Origin: Pelagibacteraceae bacterium AG-404-P08
GTDB taxonomy: Bacteria > Pseudomonadota > Alphaproteobacteria > HIMB59
Length of the DNA: 64,000 bases
Direction of reading: 5' to 3'
Assembly (NCBI GenBank): GCA_003216195.1
Contig: QCJF01000002.1
Span: 1-64,000 of the forward strand
Positions 27,211 through 35,842 of the stretch are shown piece by piece. The translations under genes were made by a program, and so were the position numbers. Under the pieces are notes generated by a model. It did not search any database and was not told where the DNA came from. It worked only from the letters and a program-made list of their open reading frames with translations. Numbering within the stretch: position 1 is the first letter of the stretch; the number at the start of each line of letters is the position of its first letter.

Positions 27211-28673
27211 TTTAAGTCAATCCAGATGGTCTTAAGTTCACAATACTGATCATGTGCTGCTAATGATTTATCCCTGCCCCCAAAGCCGGAGAGTTTATAA
27301 CCTCCAAAAGGAGTGGTGATATCACCCTCACCGTAACAATTAACAGCTACAGTCCCAGCCTTAATTTTTCTTGCTGCTACATGAGCTGTTTTGTTAGAAC
27401 TAGTAAAAACAGAGGCGGCCAATCCGTATTTATTTTGATTGGCAAGGGCTATGGCTTCTTCCGAGTTATTAAAGGTTGTGATCCCTAAGACAGGTCCAAA
27501 AACTTCTTCAGAAAATATAGTATTATCAGGCTTTACGTCATCAAATATGGTTGGCTGAACAAAAAATCCACCTGAGTCCTCTCTAGTTCTTCTACCTCCA
27601 ATAACTAATTTATTTTTATCCTGGTTAGCTTGATCAATAAAACCCATGACCTTGTCTAAATGTGCTTGTTCAATCATAGGGCCGATCTTTGTTGTAGCAT
27701 CTAAGGGGTCTCCCACTACCCATTCTTTGGATTTCTCGACGATTAATTCTAACAATTGATCTTTGATTGATTGATGGACAAGTAAACGGGAATTTGAAGA
27801 ACAGTTTTCTCCCATATTCCAGAATATAGAATTGGTGGCATGGTCTGCAGCTGTATCTAAATCTTCAGTATCTTCCATGACAATAAAGGGATTTTTTCCA
27901 CCACATTCCAATAAAACTCTTTTCAGGTTAGTATCGGCAGAGTAGCGAAGAAACATTCGCCCAGTTTCAGTAGAACCAGTAAAAGCAACACAGTCAACAT
28001 CAAGATGCTCACCTAGCATTTTTCCCACTGTTTCACCAAAACCGCAAACAACATTTATAACACCATCGGGAATACCAGCCTCTACAGCAAGCTCTCCAAT
28101 TCGAATAGTTGAGAGAGATGTTTGTTCAGCAGGTTTCAGAACCACTGTATTTCCTGTTGCAAGAATGGGGCCAAGTTTCCACGCAGCCATCATTGCAGGG
28201 AAATTCCAAGGTAGAATAGCCGCGACAACACCCATCGGCTCTCTGACAATCATCGAGAGAACACTTGGGTCGCTTGGAGAAATTTGATCATACAGCTTAT
28301 CAATAGCTTCGGCGTGCCAGCGAATAGTATTAATTGTTTCTGGCATATCTATTTCTAAACAATCAGTTATTGGCTTGCCTGCTTCCATAGCTTCCATCAT
28401 CGCTAACTCTTCTGCATGAGCCTCTATGACTGTTGCAAATCTCAATAAAACTTTTTTCCTTTCAGAAGGTGCCATCTTAGACCAAGGGCCCTCTTCAAAA
28501 GCTTTTCTTGCTGCGGACACAGCTTTATTAACATCTTCACCTGAAGCCTCAGCGATACTTGCTAAAACCTTTCCATTGGCAGGATTAATCGTTTCAAATG
28601 TTTTGCCTTCAGATCCAGGAAGAGGTCTACCTCCTATGATCAATTGTGTTGAAAAATCAACCGTTTTGGACAT
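27207..28673 (-). CDS. NAD(P)-dependent aldehyde dehydrogenase (PuuC-like)
   Basis: A 488-aa aldehyde dehydrogenase. The catalytic Cys lies in NMGENCSSNSR (about residue 304), the general-base Glu in LLECGGKNP (about 270), and the cofactor loop in FTGSTETGR. The PFGGYKLSGFGGRDKSLAAHDQYCELKTIWI C-terminal region resembles gamma-glutamyl-aminobutyraldehyde dehydrogenase (PuuC). In this cluster, following a DapA-family gene and preceding an enolase-superfamily gene, an alternative substrate is alpha-ketoglutarate semialdehyde from hydroxyproline breakdown. The sequence does not separate these options. Confidence 0.92.
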   Translation of the reverse strand: MSKTVDFSTQLIIGGRPLPGSEGKTFETINPANGKVLASIAEASGEDVNKAVSAARKAFEEGPWSKMAPSERKKVLLRFATVIEAHAEELAMMEAMEAGKPITDCLEIDMPETINTIRWHAEAIDKLYDQISPSDPSVLSMIVREPMGVVAAILPWNFPAMMAAWKLGPILATGNTVVLKPAEQTSLSTIRIGELAVEAGIPDGVINVVCGFGETVGKMLGEHLDVDCVAFTGSTETGRMFLRYSADTNLKRVLLECGGKNPFIVMEDTEDLDTAADHATNSIFWNMGENCSSNSRLLVHQSIKDQLLELIVEKSKEWVVGDPLDATTKIGPMIEQAHLDKVMGFIDQANQDKNKLVIGGRRTREDSGGFFVQPTIFDDVKPDNTIFSEEVFGPVLGITTFNNSEEAIALANQNKYGLAASVFTSSNKTAHVAARKIKAGTVAVNCYGEGDITTPFGGYKLSGFGGRDKSLAAHDQYCELKTIWIDLK

Positions 28674-28687
28674 TAATCACTCCTTAA

Positions 28688-29653
28688 TTAGTTCCTTTTA
28701 ATTGAAGACTGGATTAACCAATCTTTCTCTTCCTGCCAATCTCTCCAAACCAATCTATTATTAGTAGTATGGTTGATTGGTAGTTTTGACATGGCAATTC
28801 TTAGATCATGGCGTGCGGGTGCTGCTACATTTGGTAGAGGTTTACGGGGTGGTCCCATGTCTCTGCCTGATAAATTTGCTGCTGCTTTAATTCCTGTAAG
28901 GTAGTCTACCTCGTGTCTATTTCCACCCAGCCATAAGCAAACAGGCTCCATCAATTTCCATAAATCCATAGCTTCTAAATATTTTTTTTCTTCGATTAAA
29001 TTAAATAATTTAACACATTCATGAGGCATAAAATTTACCGCTCCCCAAATCATTCCAGTACAACCGCTCATTAATGCAAATGGGGCAAAGGAGTCAATAC
29101 CGCAGAAAACTCTACCTCCTGTCTTGATAAATTTTTGTAAATTTAAAAAGTCTCCAGAACTATCCTTAATATAATCTAAATTTTCTATTGCTAATAATTT
29201 ACGATAAGTGTCTTCAGAGAGTGGTGCAGCTTGTTGCGGGACATTGTACATCACGATAGGAACTCTCACTGCTTTTGCTATAGCCTCATAGTGATAAATT
29301 ACTCCACGTTCTGAGGGTGGTTCCAAAAAAGGAGGCATAACCATTATTGCAGTTGCACCTGCATCTTCTGCAGCCCTTGCTTTGTTGATACACTCGGTAG
29401 TACTTAGAGCAGTAGTTTGTGCTATAGTATTACACCTACCATTAATATGTTTAACACCCTCTGTAATTAAGGTTTGTTTCTCATCATCTGTTAGATAAGC
29501 GTATTCACCGGTGCCAGAACATAAGACTAAACCATGTACACCCGCTTCTAATAAGTCATCGATATGAGAGTGGTAACGCTTTAGATCTATTCCTTCTCCA
29601 CTCTCTTGAAATGGGGTACACATAGCTCCATAAATACCTTTCAAAATAGTCAC
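28688..29653 (-). CDS. DapA/NAL-superfamily lyase (dihydrodipicolinate synthase family)
   Basis: A 321-aa TIM-barrel lyase that forms a Schiff base with a 2-oxoacid. The active-site Tyr is in VPIVMYNVPQQ (about residues 132-142) and the Schiff-base Lys in YIKDSSGDF (about 161-169). The N-terminal GIYGAMCTPF and GTGEYAYL motifs are typical. The housekeeping enzyme DapA is smaller and normally not in such a cluster. Family members with catabolic roles include pyrroline-4-hydroxy-2-carboxylate deaminase, which would place it between the FAD oxidase and the ALDH in a hydroxyproline-type pathway. The neighbouring genes are in that order. Confidence 0.9.
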   Translation of the reverse strand: MTILKGIYGAMCTPFQESGEGIDLKRYHSHIDDLLEAGVHGLVLCSGTGEYAYLTDDEKQTLITEGVKHINGRCNTIAQTTALSTTECINKARAAEDAGATAIMVMPPFLEPPSERGVIYHYEAIAKAVRVPIVMYNVPQQAAPLSEDTYRKLLAIENLDYIKDSSGDFLNLQKFIKTGGRVFCGIDSFAPFALMSGCTGMIWGAVNFMPHECVKLFNLIEEKKYLEAMDLWKLMEPVCLWLGGNRHEVDYLTGIKAAANLSGRDMGPPRKPLPNVAAPARHDLRIAMSKLPINHTTNNRLVWRDWQEEKDWLIQSSIKRN

Positions 29654-29673
29654 TTTCCCTAAGTCTCCTTATT

Positions 29674-29683
29674 TAGATCGTAC
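29674..29683 (-). promoter_or_regulatory. Recurrent GTAMGATCTA element upstream of the DapA-family gene
   Basis: On the minus strand the site is GTACGATCTA, 20 nt before the start codon of the DapA-family gene. Its plus-strand 11-mer TTAGATCGTAC is identical to that upstream of the alpha-galactoside binding protein. Its presence inside the cluster suggests an internal promoter or operator between the FAD oxidase gene and this gene. Confidence 0.35.
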
Positions 29684-29711
29684 AATGTATCATAGTTGGA
29701 AATCATTTCTT

Positions 29712-31049
29712 TTATAAATCCCTTCCAGCAGTCATTTCTCGAGACTTAATTCTTAAATTGGCACCTATTTGTGTTAAAAAATTAGTTGGCAAAAGACTAG
29801 GTTTTTCAATATTTTCATACTTATCAAGCTGAGATGAATTTGATTTACAAGCCTTATCAATAATAAATTTTCCAGCTAAAGTTCCTTTGACAGTTCCTAG
29901 ACCATTAGAGCAACATGCTGAGAAAAGATTTTCGTCTAACTCACCAAAAGCAGGTGCGCCGTTTAAAGAAAGACAAACCCGTCCTCCCCAGCTAAATTCA
30001 AAAGGTATGTCATGTAAATTAGGAAATCGCTCTATAAAACTCTTACGGTGTTTTTTACATGAATTTTCGAAATCAGAATTAAGCGATACAAGATTTTGAC
30101 GACATCTCCAAGTATTCCTAATAAGAAGTCTGGATTGTTTTTCACTAACCTTAATTTTTCTAACAGTAGTTCCAATTGGATTTGAGGATGTCAAACCCCA
30201 TGAAGGATCACCTTTTAAAATACTATTGTCAAATTTTCTACTAAGAGAGGAATAAGTAAAAATATGTATAAGTTGATTTTTGTAGAAACCAAAATTAGTT
30301 ATGTGACCATTAACTGCAAAAATAATATTTTTAGTTATAATTTTTCCATTAGAAGTTCGCGCTTCCCAAGTATTACGTTTTTTTTCAATTTTTTTAATTG
30401 GGCTATTTTGGAAAACTTTGATTTTATCACTAAGTCTTTCAACAATCCTTTTTATATATTCTGCAGGCTGAATTAAAATTGTTCCAGGAGTATAAATTCC
30501 TTGCTCATAATAGTTAGATCCTGTGATATCAGATAATTGTTTAGAATCCAAAGACTCATAGTCCTCTCCTAGCGCCTCTAACTGTTTCTTGTAGTCTTTA
30601 TTAAATGAAATACCTTTTGGTGTTGCTGCACCATTCAGCTTACCTATTTTATTGTATACATTTTGTGGAATATCATACTCCTCAACCATTTGAGAAGAAA
30701 ATTCGATAGCTTCTCTATGAAGAGAAATTGTGTCCTTGTCTTTTTTAATAGAACTCAAATAATCACCTTTTGCATTTATGTTATGAGGAACATCAATCAT
30801 GAAACCACTATTTTGACCGGCTGCACCTTCACCAATACCAATAGCATCTATAAGAATTATCTTGTCACCACTTCGCAGTTCAGTGAGCCTTTTTGCTGCA
30901 GATATTCCTGCAAAGCCACTGCCTATTACAAGCCAGTCACAGATGATATCTCGATCAAGAAAAGGAGCGCTATATTGGCTATTACTTATTTTTAACCAGC
31001 CATTTTGACCTATTTCTGAGGGAAATCTGTTAGATGAGTAAGCTGTCAA
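29712..31049 (-). CDS. FAD-dependent amine/D-amino-acid oxidase family protein (PuuB/DAO-like)
   Basis: A 445-aa flavoprotein of the D-amino-acid oxidase superfamily. The FAD motif is VIGSGFAGISAAKRL (about residues 41-55) with an acidic strand end (LIDAIGIGEGAAGQNSG), where the GAAGQNSG region matches PuuB-like enzymes. The C-terminal SNGLGTVKGTLAGK closes the FAD site. It oxidises a C-N bond to an imine. In this cluster, candidate substrates are cis-4-hydroxy-D-proline, an N-methyl amino acid or a gamma-glutamyl amine. It is 17 nt downstream of the BHMT-like gene and precedes the DapA-family lyase. Confidence 0.85.
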   Translation of the reverse strand: MTAYSSNRFPSEIGQNGWLKISNSQYSAPFLDRDIICDWLVIGSGFAGISAAKRLTELRSGDKIILIDAIGIGEGAAGQNSGFMIDVPHNINAKGDYLSSIKKDKDTISLHREAIEFSSQMVEEYDIPQNVYNKIGKLNGAATPKGISFNKDYKKQLEALGEDYESLDSKQLSDITGSNYYEQGIYTPGTILIQPAEYIKRIVERLSDKIKVFQNSPIKKIEKKRNTWEARTSNGKIITKNIIFAVNGHITNFGFYKNQLIHIFTYSSLSRKFDNSILKGDPSWGLTSSNPIGTTVRKIKVSEKQSRLLIRNTWRCRQNLVSLNSDFENSCKKHRKSFIERFPNLHDIPFEFSWGGRVCLSLNGAPAFGELDENLFSACCSNGLGTVKGTLAGKFIIDKACKSNSSQLDKYENIEKPSLLPTNFLTQIGANLRIKSREMTAGRDL

Positions 31050-31066
31050 GATAGTCTAAATAGTTT

Positions 31067-32137
31067 TCACCCTTTAGGTAACCACTTTGCTTCAGCTTTG
31101 TATTTATCTTGATGCTTGGTGTTAATGCTACTTAGGGTTTTATCTGTTCCTAAAATAAAATGTTTGCTCATATCGGGGTAGTATTTGTAAGAAATGGGTT
31201 TACGGCCTAATGCAACAGCCATCTCTCTTACATGGTGCGGGGCTGCCCCACAACAGACTCCAATGAAATTAATATTTTTACTTTGGCAGTCTTTAGCAAA
31301 CTCAGCCATCTCATATCTATTACAATAAAGATTATCAATACCAACAGGAAAAGGTCTATTGTCTGGAATACAATTACAACCCTCATCTGGTAAGGAAAAC
31401 CAAACAGGAAATTCATCTGTAGTTCTTACAGGAACTGGTAACCCTGATACATGACAAGATACTTTTTCTCGGATTTTGATTAAGTGCTTCATTGTGTGAT
31501 AAGGTCCTCGAAAACAATTTAAACCAACAACATCTGCGCCATTATCTTCAAATTTTTTACAAGCATCTTCAGGAGTGTCGTCATCCCTAGTTAAATCATT
31601 TGCTGGGATAGCTAAATTTACAACGGCAATTAAACCTGCCTCTTTTATTTTTTTCAGTGCAATCAAAGCCTCACCGGTCCATTGGATTGTTTCAGCTATG
31701 ATAAAATCCACTCCAGCATCCTTAGCCCAACCAATTTGCTCCTCATACATTTTTTCAACTTCAATTAATATACCTTTATCACTCGGATCATATATATTTG
31801 TGTTAGCCACATCTCCAGCTACCATTAAGTCTAATTCTGGAAATTCTGCAGCAGCATTTTTTGCTATTTTAAGGGCATTTGATTGAAGAGGTTCAAGTAA
31901 TTCCTCTTTGCCAATTAATCTGAGTTTTTCACGATGTCCATAATAAGTAAATGCTTGAACAACATCGCTACCTGCTCGAATAAATTCTCGGTGAAGTTGA
32001 GTAACAACTTCTGGGTGTTCTAATACAACTTCAGGGACAAAAGCTCCTGCTTGTAAGTAACCTCTTTTTTCCATTTCAAATAAATAGCCCTCTGCACAAA
32101 GAACTGGGCCCTTATCTAATCTCTGAACTAGATCCAT
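31067..32137 (-). CDS. Betaine/homocysteine S-methyltransferase family protein (BHMT-like)
   Basis: A 356-aa Zn-dependent TIM barrel that transfers a methyl group from a methylated donor to homocysteine. The N-terminal LDKGPVLCAEGYLFEME replaces the usual G-D/A-M-G-T entry. The Zn ligands are Cys in VGLNCFRGP and the CC pair in IGVCCGAAP (about 290-298). A FTYYGHREKL segment matches the betaine:homocysteine branch. It leads the minus-strand cluster with an FAD amine oxidase, DapA-family lyase, ALDH, enolase-superfamily enzyme and Rieske oxygenase. This suggests the first methyl of a betaine substrate is saved as methionine. Start ATG at 32137 has a GGAGG-like site. Confidence 0.88.
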   Translation of the reverse strand: MDLVQRLDKGPVLCAEGYLFEMEKRGYLQAGAFVPEVVLEHPEVVTQLHREFIRAGSDVVQAFTYYGHREKLRLIGKEELLEPLQSNALKIAKNAAAEFPELDLMVAGDVANTNIYDPSDKGILIEVEKMYEEQIGWAKDAGVDFIIAETIQWTGEALIALKKIKEAGLIAVVNLAIPANDLTRDDDTPEDACKKFEDNGADVVGLNCFRGPYHTMKHLIKIREKVSCHVSGLPVPVRTTDEFPVWFSLPDEGCNCIPDNRPFPVGIDNLYCNRYEMAEFAKDCQSKNINFIGVCCGAAPHHVREMAVALGRKPISYKYYPDMSKHFILGTDKTLSSINTKHQDKYKAEAKWLPKG

Positions 32138-32233
32138 ATAATTTTTTCCTCCAAATTATTAAAACTCTATTATGGAAATAAATGTATTTCTAGTTTAAAA
32201 AAATACTTAGGTAGTTAGGAGAGGAGAGAAAAG

Positions 32234-33346
32234 GTGGGGGCTAAAAAATCAGATTTTTTCGACTCAAGAGACAAATATCTATCCTTTGTAAATTCTACTA
32301 ATGAAAAAAGTAGAATAGCTTTTGAACTAGCTAAATACCTTAAAAAATCAAAAATTACTAAAGATGCTTTCAGAATTTTCGATGCTGGAACAGGAGATGG
32401 CTCAGTTATCTGTACATTGCTATCTGCTGTTCATGACAAATTCCCTGAAGATCCAATTATAGTTGTTGGAAAAGAAATTAGTATTGATGATATTAACAGT
32501 CTTTTAAATTATCTAGGTTATAGATTTTTTGAACATAAGAATTTAGTTTTCTGTATTACGAATGCATCCTACAGAGAAATCAATGATAATAGATTCACAG
32601 ATTGCAAGTTAATTAAAAAAGAATTAGTTGGGAATTCGAGCTTCAGTTTTAATCAGCAACTCATGAATATGGGTGAAGTCATCAGAAAAAACTGGGACAT
32701 AAAAGAAGATACATCTTCAACCATATTGAGACCGAGGCAAAAGACACTGATGGTTATTTATAGAAAGGATCAAAAAATTTCATTAAAGCATTTGATACCA
32801 AGAAAATTAGAGAGTATTCCAAAGTTTTATGACTATATAATTGCATCTCAAGCTTTCAGGCTAAGGTCTCCTTACGACAGAACACTTAAGCTAGTACTTA
32901 TTCCATTATTAAAAATGTTAGATGTAAAAGGTCAGCTATTTTTTATTTATTCATCTGGAAATGATTTTTCAAAAAAGCTTCTCAAATTATTCTTTCCAAA
33001 AATTAATCCCTATCAATTTAGTGATCCTAAAAAATTTGTAGAAAGCCTGAATAAAAAAATACCTCATTTTAGAAAAAAATTTAAAGTGTCCACATCTTCA
33101 TTTTTATTTTCATTTATAAACCTATCATTATCCTCTAAGAAAAAATTTTCACCGATGAACTCTCTTGGATTATGGAATGCTATCACCTATGTTGGTCAAA
33201 TATCCGAAAATGAACAAAAAAGTATAAAAATAAGTATTAATTTCCTTGATAAAATTAGCAATAGTGCAAAAAAACTTAAATTGCAATTTAGTGATCATCT
33301 TTTAAGGTTTGAAAAGAATAATTTTAAAAGTCATTTAGATGAGTAA
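32234..33346 (+). CDS. Putative SAM-dependent methyltransferase of unknown specificity
   Basis: A 370-aa protein I cannot assign to a named family. It has a class I methyltransferase motif I, FDAGTGDGSV (about residues 49-58), followed by a second strand ending VVGKEIS with an acidic residue. A second half follows with LLKMLDVKGQLFFIYSSG, resembling the post-IV strand. The start is GTG at 32234 with AGGAGAGG upstream. Its stop overlaps the DddP start by 8 nt, so the two are translationally coupled. A role in methylating or modifying a DMSP-related compound is possible, but nothing in the sequence shows it. Confidence 0.6.
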   Translation: MGAKKSDFFDSRDKYLSFVNSTNEKSRIAFELAKYLKKSKITKDAFRIFDAGTGDGSVICTLLSAVHDKFPEDPIIVVGKEISIDDINSLLNYLGYRFFEHKNLVFCITNASYREINDNRFTDCKLIKKELVGNSSFSFNQQLMNMGEVIRKNWDIKEDTSSTILRPRQKTLMVIYRKDQKISLKHLIPRKLESIPKFYDYIIASQAFRLRSPYDRTLKLVLIPLLKMLDVKGQLFFIYSSGNDFSKKLLKLFFPKINPYQFSDPKKFVESLNKKIPHFRKKFKVSTSSFLFSFINLSLSSKKKFSPMNSLGLWNAITYVGQISENEQKSIKISINFLDKISNSAKKLKLQFSDHLLRFEKNNFKSHLDE

Positions 33347-34625
33347 TTTTACAAGTAAATTTGCTGACCGTAAAATTGGCCCAAAGTTTTTCGAAACAAT
33401 TAACCAAAATTTTGAAAATCAAGTTTACAAACCTAGACTCTACGAAGAAAAAATAGACTTCGACCGTTTACGTATGTACCGACTCAATAGAGTTTTAGAA
33501 CAACTACGATTAAATAATGTTGGTGCTTGCATATTATTTGATCCGATCAATATAAGGTATGCAACCGACAGTAGAAATATGAGTTTATTTACAATGCATG
33601 AACTTGTGCGATTTGTATTTATTTCTGCAGAGGGAAAAGTAATACTATTTGATTACCCAAAGAGCGAACATCTTTCAGAACATTTATGCACGATTGATGA
33701 GATTCGAGCTGTTGATAGTTGGGATTTTTTTTCAGCAAATAATTTTGTTGATAAAAATGCAAAAAAATGGGCTGGCACCGTTCAAGGTTTAATGAGAGAG
33801 CATTCACCTGATAATAATTGCCTTGCAATAGATGTTTCCGATCCAGTTGGAATACAAATGTTACTTAAACAGTTTAATGTTAAACTAGTGAACGCCCAAA
33901 AGTACATTGAGCTTGCAAGATCTATTAAATCTAATGATGAGTTAATTTGCATGAAAGCTTCTATTGAGACTGCTGAAAAAGGAATGTGGCTAATGAAAGA
34001 TAAACTTCAAGCAGGTATGACAGAAGAGGAACTTTGGTCATACATGCATAAAGTCAATATTGAAAATGGTGGGGAATGGTTTGAGACTCGTCTTTTAGTA
34101 TCTGGACCACGAACAAATCCTTGGCTTCAAGAATGCAGTAACAGAGTTATTGAATCTGGAGATTTAGTTGCTTTTGACACAGATATGGTTGGACCGTACG
34201 GTTACTGTGCTGATATCTCCCGAACCTTTGTTGAGGGCAATCGTCTAAATGATGAACAAAAAAGGCTCTACTCAATGTCTTTAGAGCATATTAATCATAA
34301 CAAATCCCTAATTAAAGCTGGTGTAAATTTTAGAGAATTTGCAGAAAAATCCTGGAAATTGCCTAATAATTGCTACGATAATCATTATCCATGCATCATT
34401 CATGGTGTCGGTCTTTGTGATGAATGGCCACTTGTTGCTTACCCAAATAGAGATTTTAGCAATGCGGATTACTCTGCCAATTTTGAGGAAAATATGACTA
34501 TCTGTGTAGAGAGTTATATTGGTGAAATTGGCGGTAAAGAAGGAATTAAACTTGAGGATCAGTTCGTTGTAACCAAAGATGGCTTGAGGCAACTAAGCTC
34601 ATTTCCTTATGAGATAGATATCTAA
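33339..34625 (+). CDS. dddP: DMSP lyase, DddP family (M24 peptidase fold)
   Basis: Cleaves dimethylsulfoniopropionate to dimethyl sulfide and acrylate. The 428-aa protein has an N-terminal creatinase-like domain with FDPINIRYATDS (68-78) and the signature GGEWFETRLLVSGPRTNPW (244-262). The metal and catalytic residues fit DddP as I recall from Ruegeria: D280, D282, D292, H355, D361, E391 and E406 keep the same spacing as D295, D297, D307, H371, D377, E406 and E421. The HGVGLCDEWPLVAYP motif, with Asp six residues after His, separates it from ordinary M24 peptidases. It overlaps an unknown methyltransferase gene and precedes an SMR-like gene by 1 nt. Confidence 0.9.
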   Translation: MSNFTSKFADRKIGPKFFETINQNFENQVYKPRLYEEKIDFDRLRMYRLNRVLEQLRLNNVGACILFDPINIRYATDSRNMSLFTMHELVRFVFISAEGKVILFDYPKSEHLSEHLCTIDEIRAVDSWDFFSANNFVDKNAKKWAGTVQGLMREHSPDNNCLAIDVSDPVGIQMLLKQFNVKLVNAQKYIELARSIKSNDELICMKASIETAEKGMWLMKDKLQAGMTEEELWSYMHKVNIENGGEWFETRLLVSGPRTNPWLQECSNRVIESGDLVAFDTDMVGPYGYCADISRTFVEGNRLNDEQKRLYSMSLEHINHNKSLIKAGVNFREFAEKSWKLPNNCYDNHYPCIIHGVGLCDEWPLVAYPNRDFSNADYSANFEENMTICVESYIGEIGGKEGIKLEDQFVVTKDGLRQLSSFPYEIDI

Positions 34626-34626
34626 A

Positions 34627-34947
34627 TTGATTGGATATTTTTATTTAGCTGCAGCAGTTTTCTTTGGGATACTTTCAAATAATTTTGCAAAAATATCAAA
34701 TGGATACGAGAAATTCATACCAACTTCACTAAGTGCTATCTCCATAGTAATCGCTGTCTTTTTTATTTCTAAGGTAATGAAGTTTTTGCCAATGGGAATT
34801 GCCTATGCCTCTTATGCTGGTTTAGTGATTTTTGGAACTTTCATATTAAGTATAATTAAGTTTGGTCAGAGTCCAAACTTATTTGGAATACTTGGTTGCG
34901 GGCTAATTATACTTGGTATTGTTATGGTAAACGCTCTAGGTAAATAA
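34627..34947 (+). CDS. SMR/EmrE-like small membrane protein lacking the essential Glu14
   Basis: A 106-aa protein with four hydrophobic helices that aligns without gaps to EmrE over the first 60 residues: Y4, A10, K22 and the GIAYA motif (57-61) are shared. The proton- and drug-binding Glu14 of EmrE is Gly14 here, and Trp63 is Tyr63. It is therefore unlikely to be a classical proton-coupled multidrug exporter. The TTG start lies 1 nt after the DddP stop, so it is probably coupled with it. It may move a DMSP-related or quaternary compound, but this is an inference. It converges with the permease at 34948. Confidence 0.8.
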   Translation: MIGYFYLAAAVFFGILSNNFAKISNGYEKFIPTSLSAISIVIAVFFISKVMKFLPMGIAYASYAGLVIFGTFILSIIKFGQSPNLFGILGCGLIILGIVMVNALGK

Positions 34948-35841
34948 TTACTTCATTCCAGTCATAGTGATACCTTCAACAAATCTTTTTTGAGCAACTA
35001 TGAAAGCCACAATGAGTGGAATGGTAACAGTAACAATCGACGCCATCATGGGTCCAAATTCATCACTATCAATTCCGCCTCTAAATTCTCTTATACCAAG
35101 TGGTGGTGTAAATAAATCACGATTACCTGTGATAACAATCCTAGGCCAAAAATAATCATTCCAGTGAGCAACAACTGAGAAAATTGCAAAAGCTAGTAAC
35201 GCTGGTATAGCTACAGGAAGCATAACTTTCCAAACAATAGAATATTCTCCCATACCATCCATCCTTGCAGCATCAATTAGTTCATCTGGTACTGTCATAA
35301 AAAATTGCCGCATTAGAAAAATTCCAAACACAGATATCGTCCACGGTATTATTAAGGCTGCATAGGTATCCACTAGTCCAGCTTTTGCTAACATGACATA
35401 CAACGGTAAAGCGATTGCATGCACAGGTATTAATAAACAGAACAGAACCATCGAAAAGACAAATTCCCTGCCTTTAAACCTGAGCTTGGCTAGTGCATAA
35501 GAACATGGAAGTGCAATCAATACCTGTATTAAAAAGATTGAAACAGTCACAATCAAACCGTTCATTAAATACCTTGGAATAGGGGCTTTTTTGAATGCAA
35601 ACCAGAAATTGTATTTATAAGGTCGCATTGTACATACTTCTTCGGTATATCCGTGCTTAGTACAAACTGGGAATGTTTGAATCTCCTGTGCTCCGACTAA
35701 ACCTCCAGATATTGACTGAATTTCTTGTTGAGATTTAAGTGACATTGAAACCATCATATAGAATGGGATCAACACAATTAATGCTCCAATGATGAGCAGT
35801 CCATGCTTCCATGACTCTCCAATATAATGTCTAGCTAACAT
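34948..35841 (-). CDS. ABC transporter permease, MalG/UgpE-type (phosphonate cluster)
   Basis: A 297-aa inner-membrane permease. The EAA loop is DAARMDGMGE with VWKVMLPVAIPAL. Between the first helix and the next segment, about residues 38-77, is an extracytoplasmic insertion containing two cysteines (VCTKHGYTEEVC). I chose the ATG at 35841 with an AAAAGGG site upstream; the frame also allows a TTG at 35865 that would overlap the previous gene. It forms a transporter with the MalF-type permease and the ATPase just upstream. The cognate binding protein is probably the one at 40867-42102. Confidence 0.93.
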   Translation of the reverse strand: MLARHYIGESWKHGLLIIGALIVLIPFYMMVSMSLKSQQEIQSISGGLVGAQEIQTFPVCTKHGYTEEVCTMRPYKYNFWFAFKKAPIPRYLMNGLIVTVSIFLIQVLIALPCSYALAKLRFKGREFVFSMVLFCLLIPVHAIALPLYVMLAKAGLVDTYAALIIPWTISVFGIFLMRQFFMTVPDELIDAARMDGMGEYSIVWKVMLPVAIPALLAFAIFSVVAHWNDYFWPRIVITGNRDLFTPPLGIREFRGGIDSDEFGPMMASIVTVTIPLIVAFIVAQKRFVEGITMTGMK

Positions 35842-35842
35842 T

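Noticed and set aside
30663-30995. Open frame of 110 codons opposite the FAD oxidase gene
   Set aside because: Lies over the conserved FAD-binding region on the opposite strand; composition looks like a shadow.
32138-32233. SAM riboswitch in front of the BHMT-like gene
   Set aside because: SAM-II/SAM-V elements occur before bhmT or metY in marine alphaproteobacteria, but I could not fold a matching pseudoknot in this short AT-rich gap.
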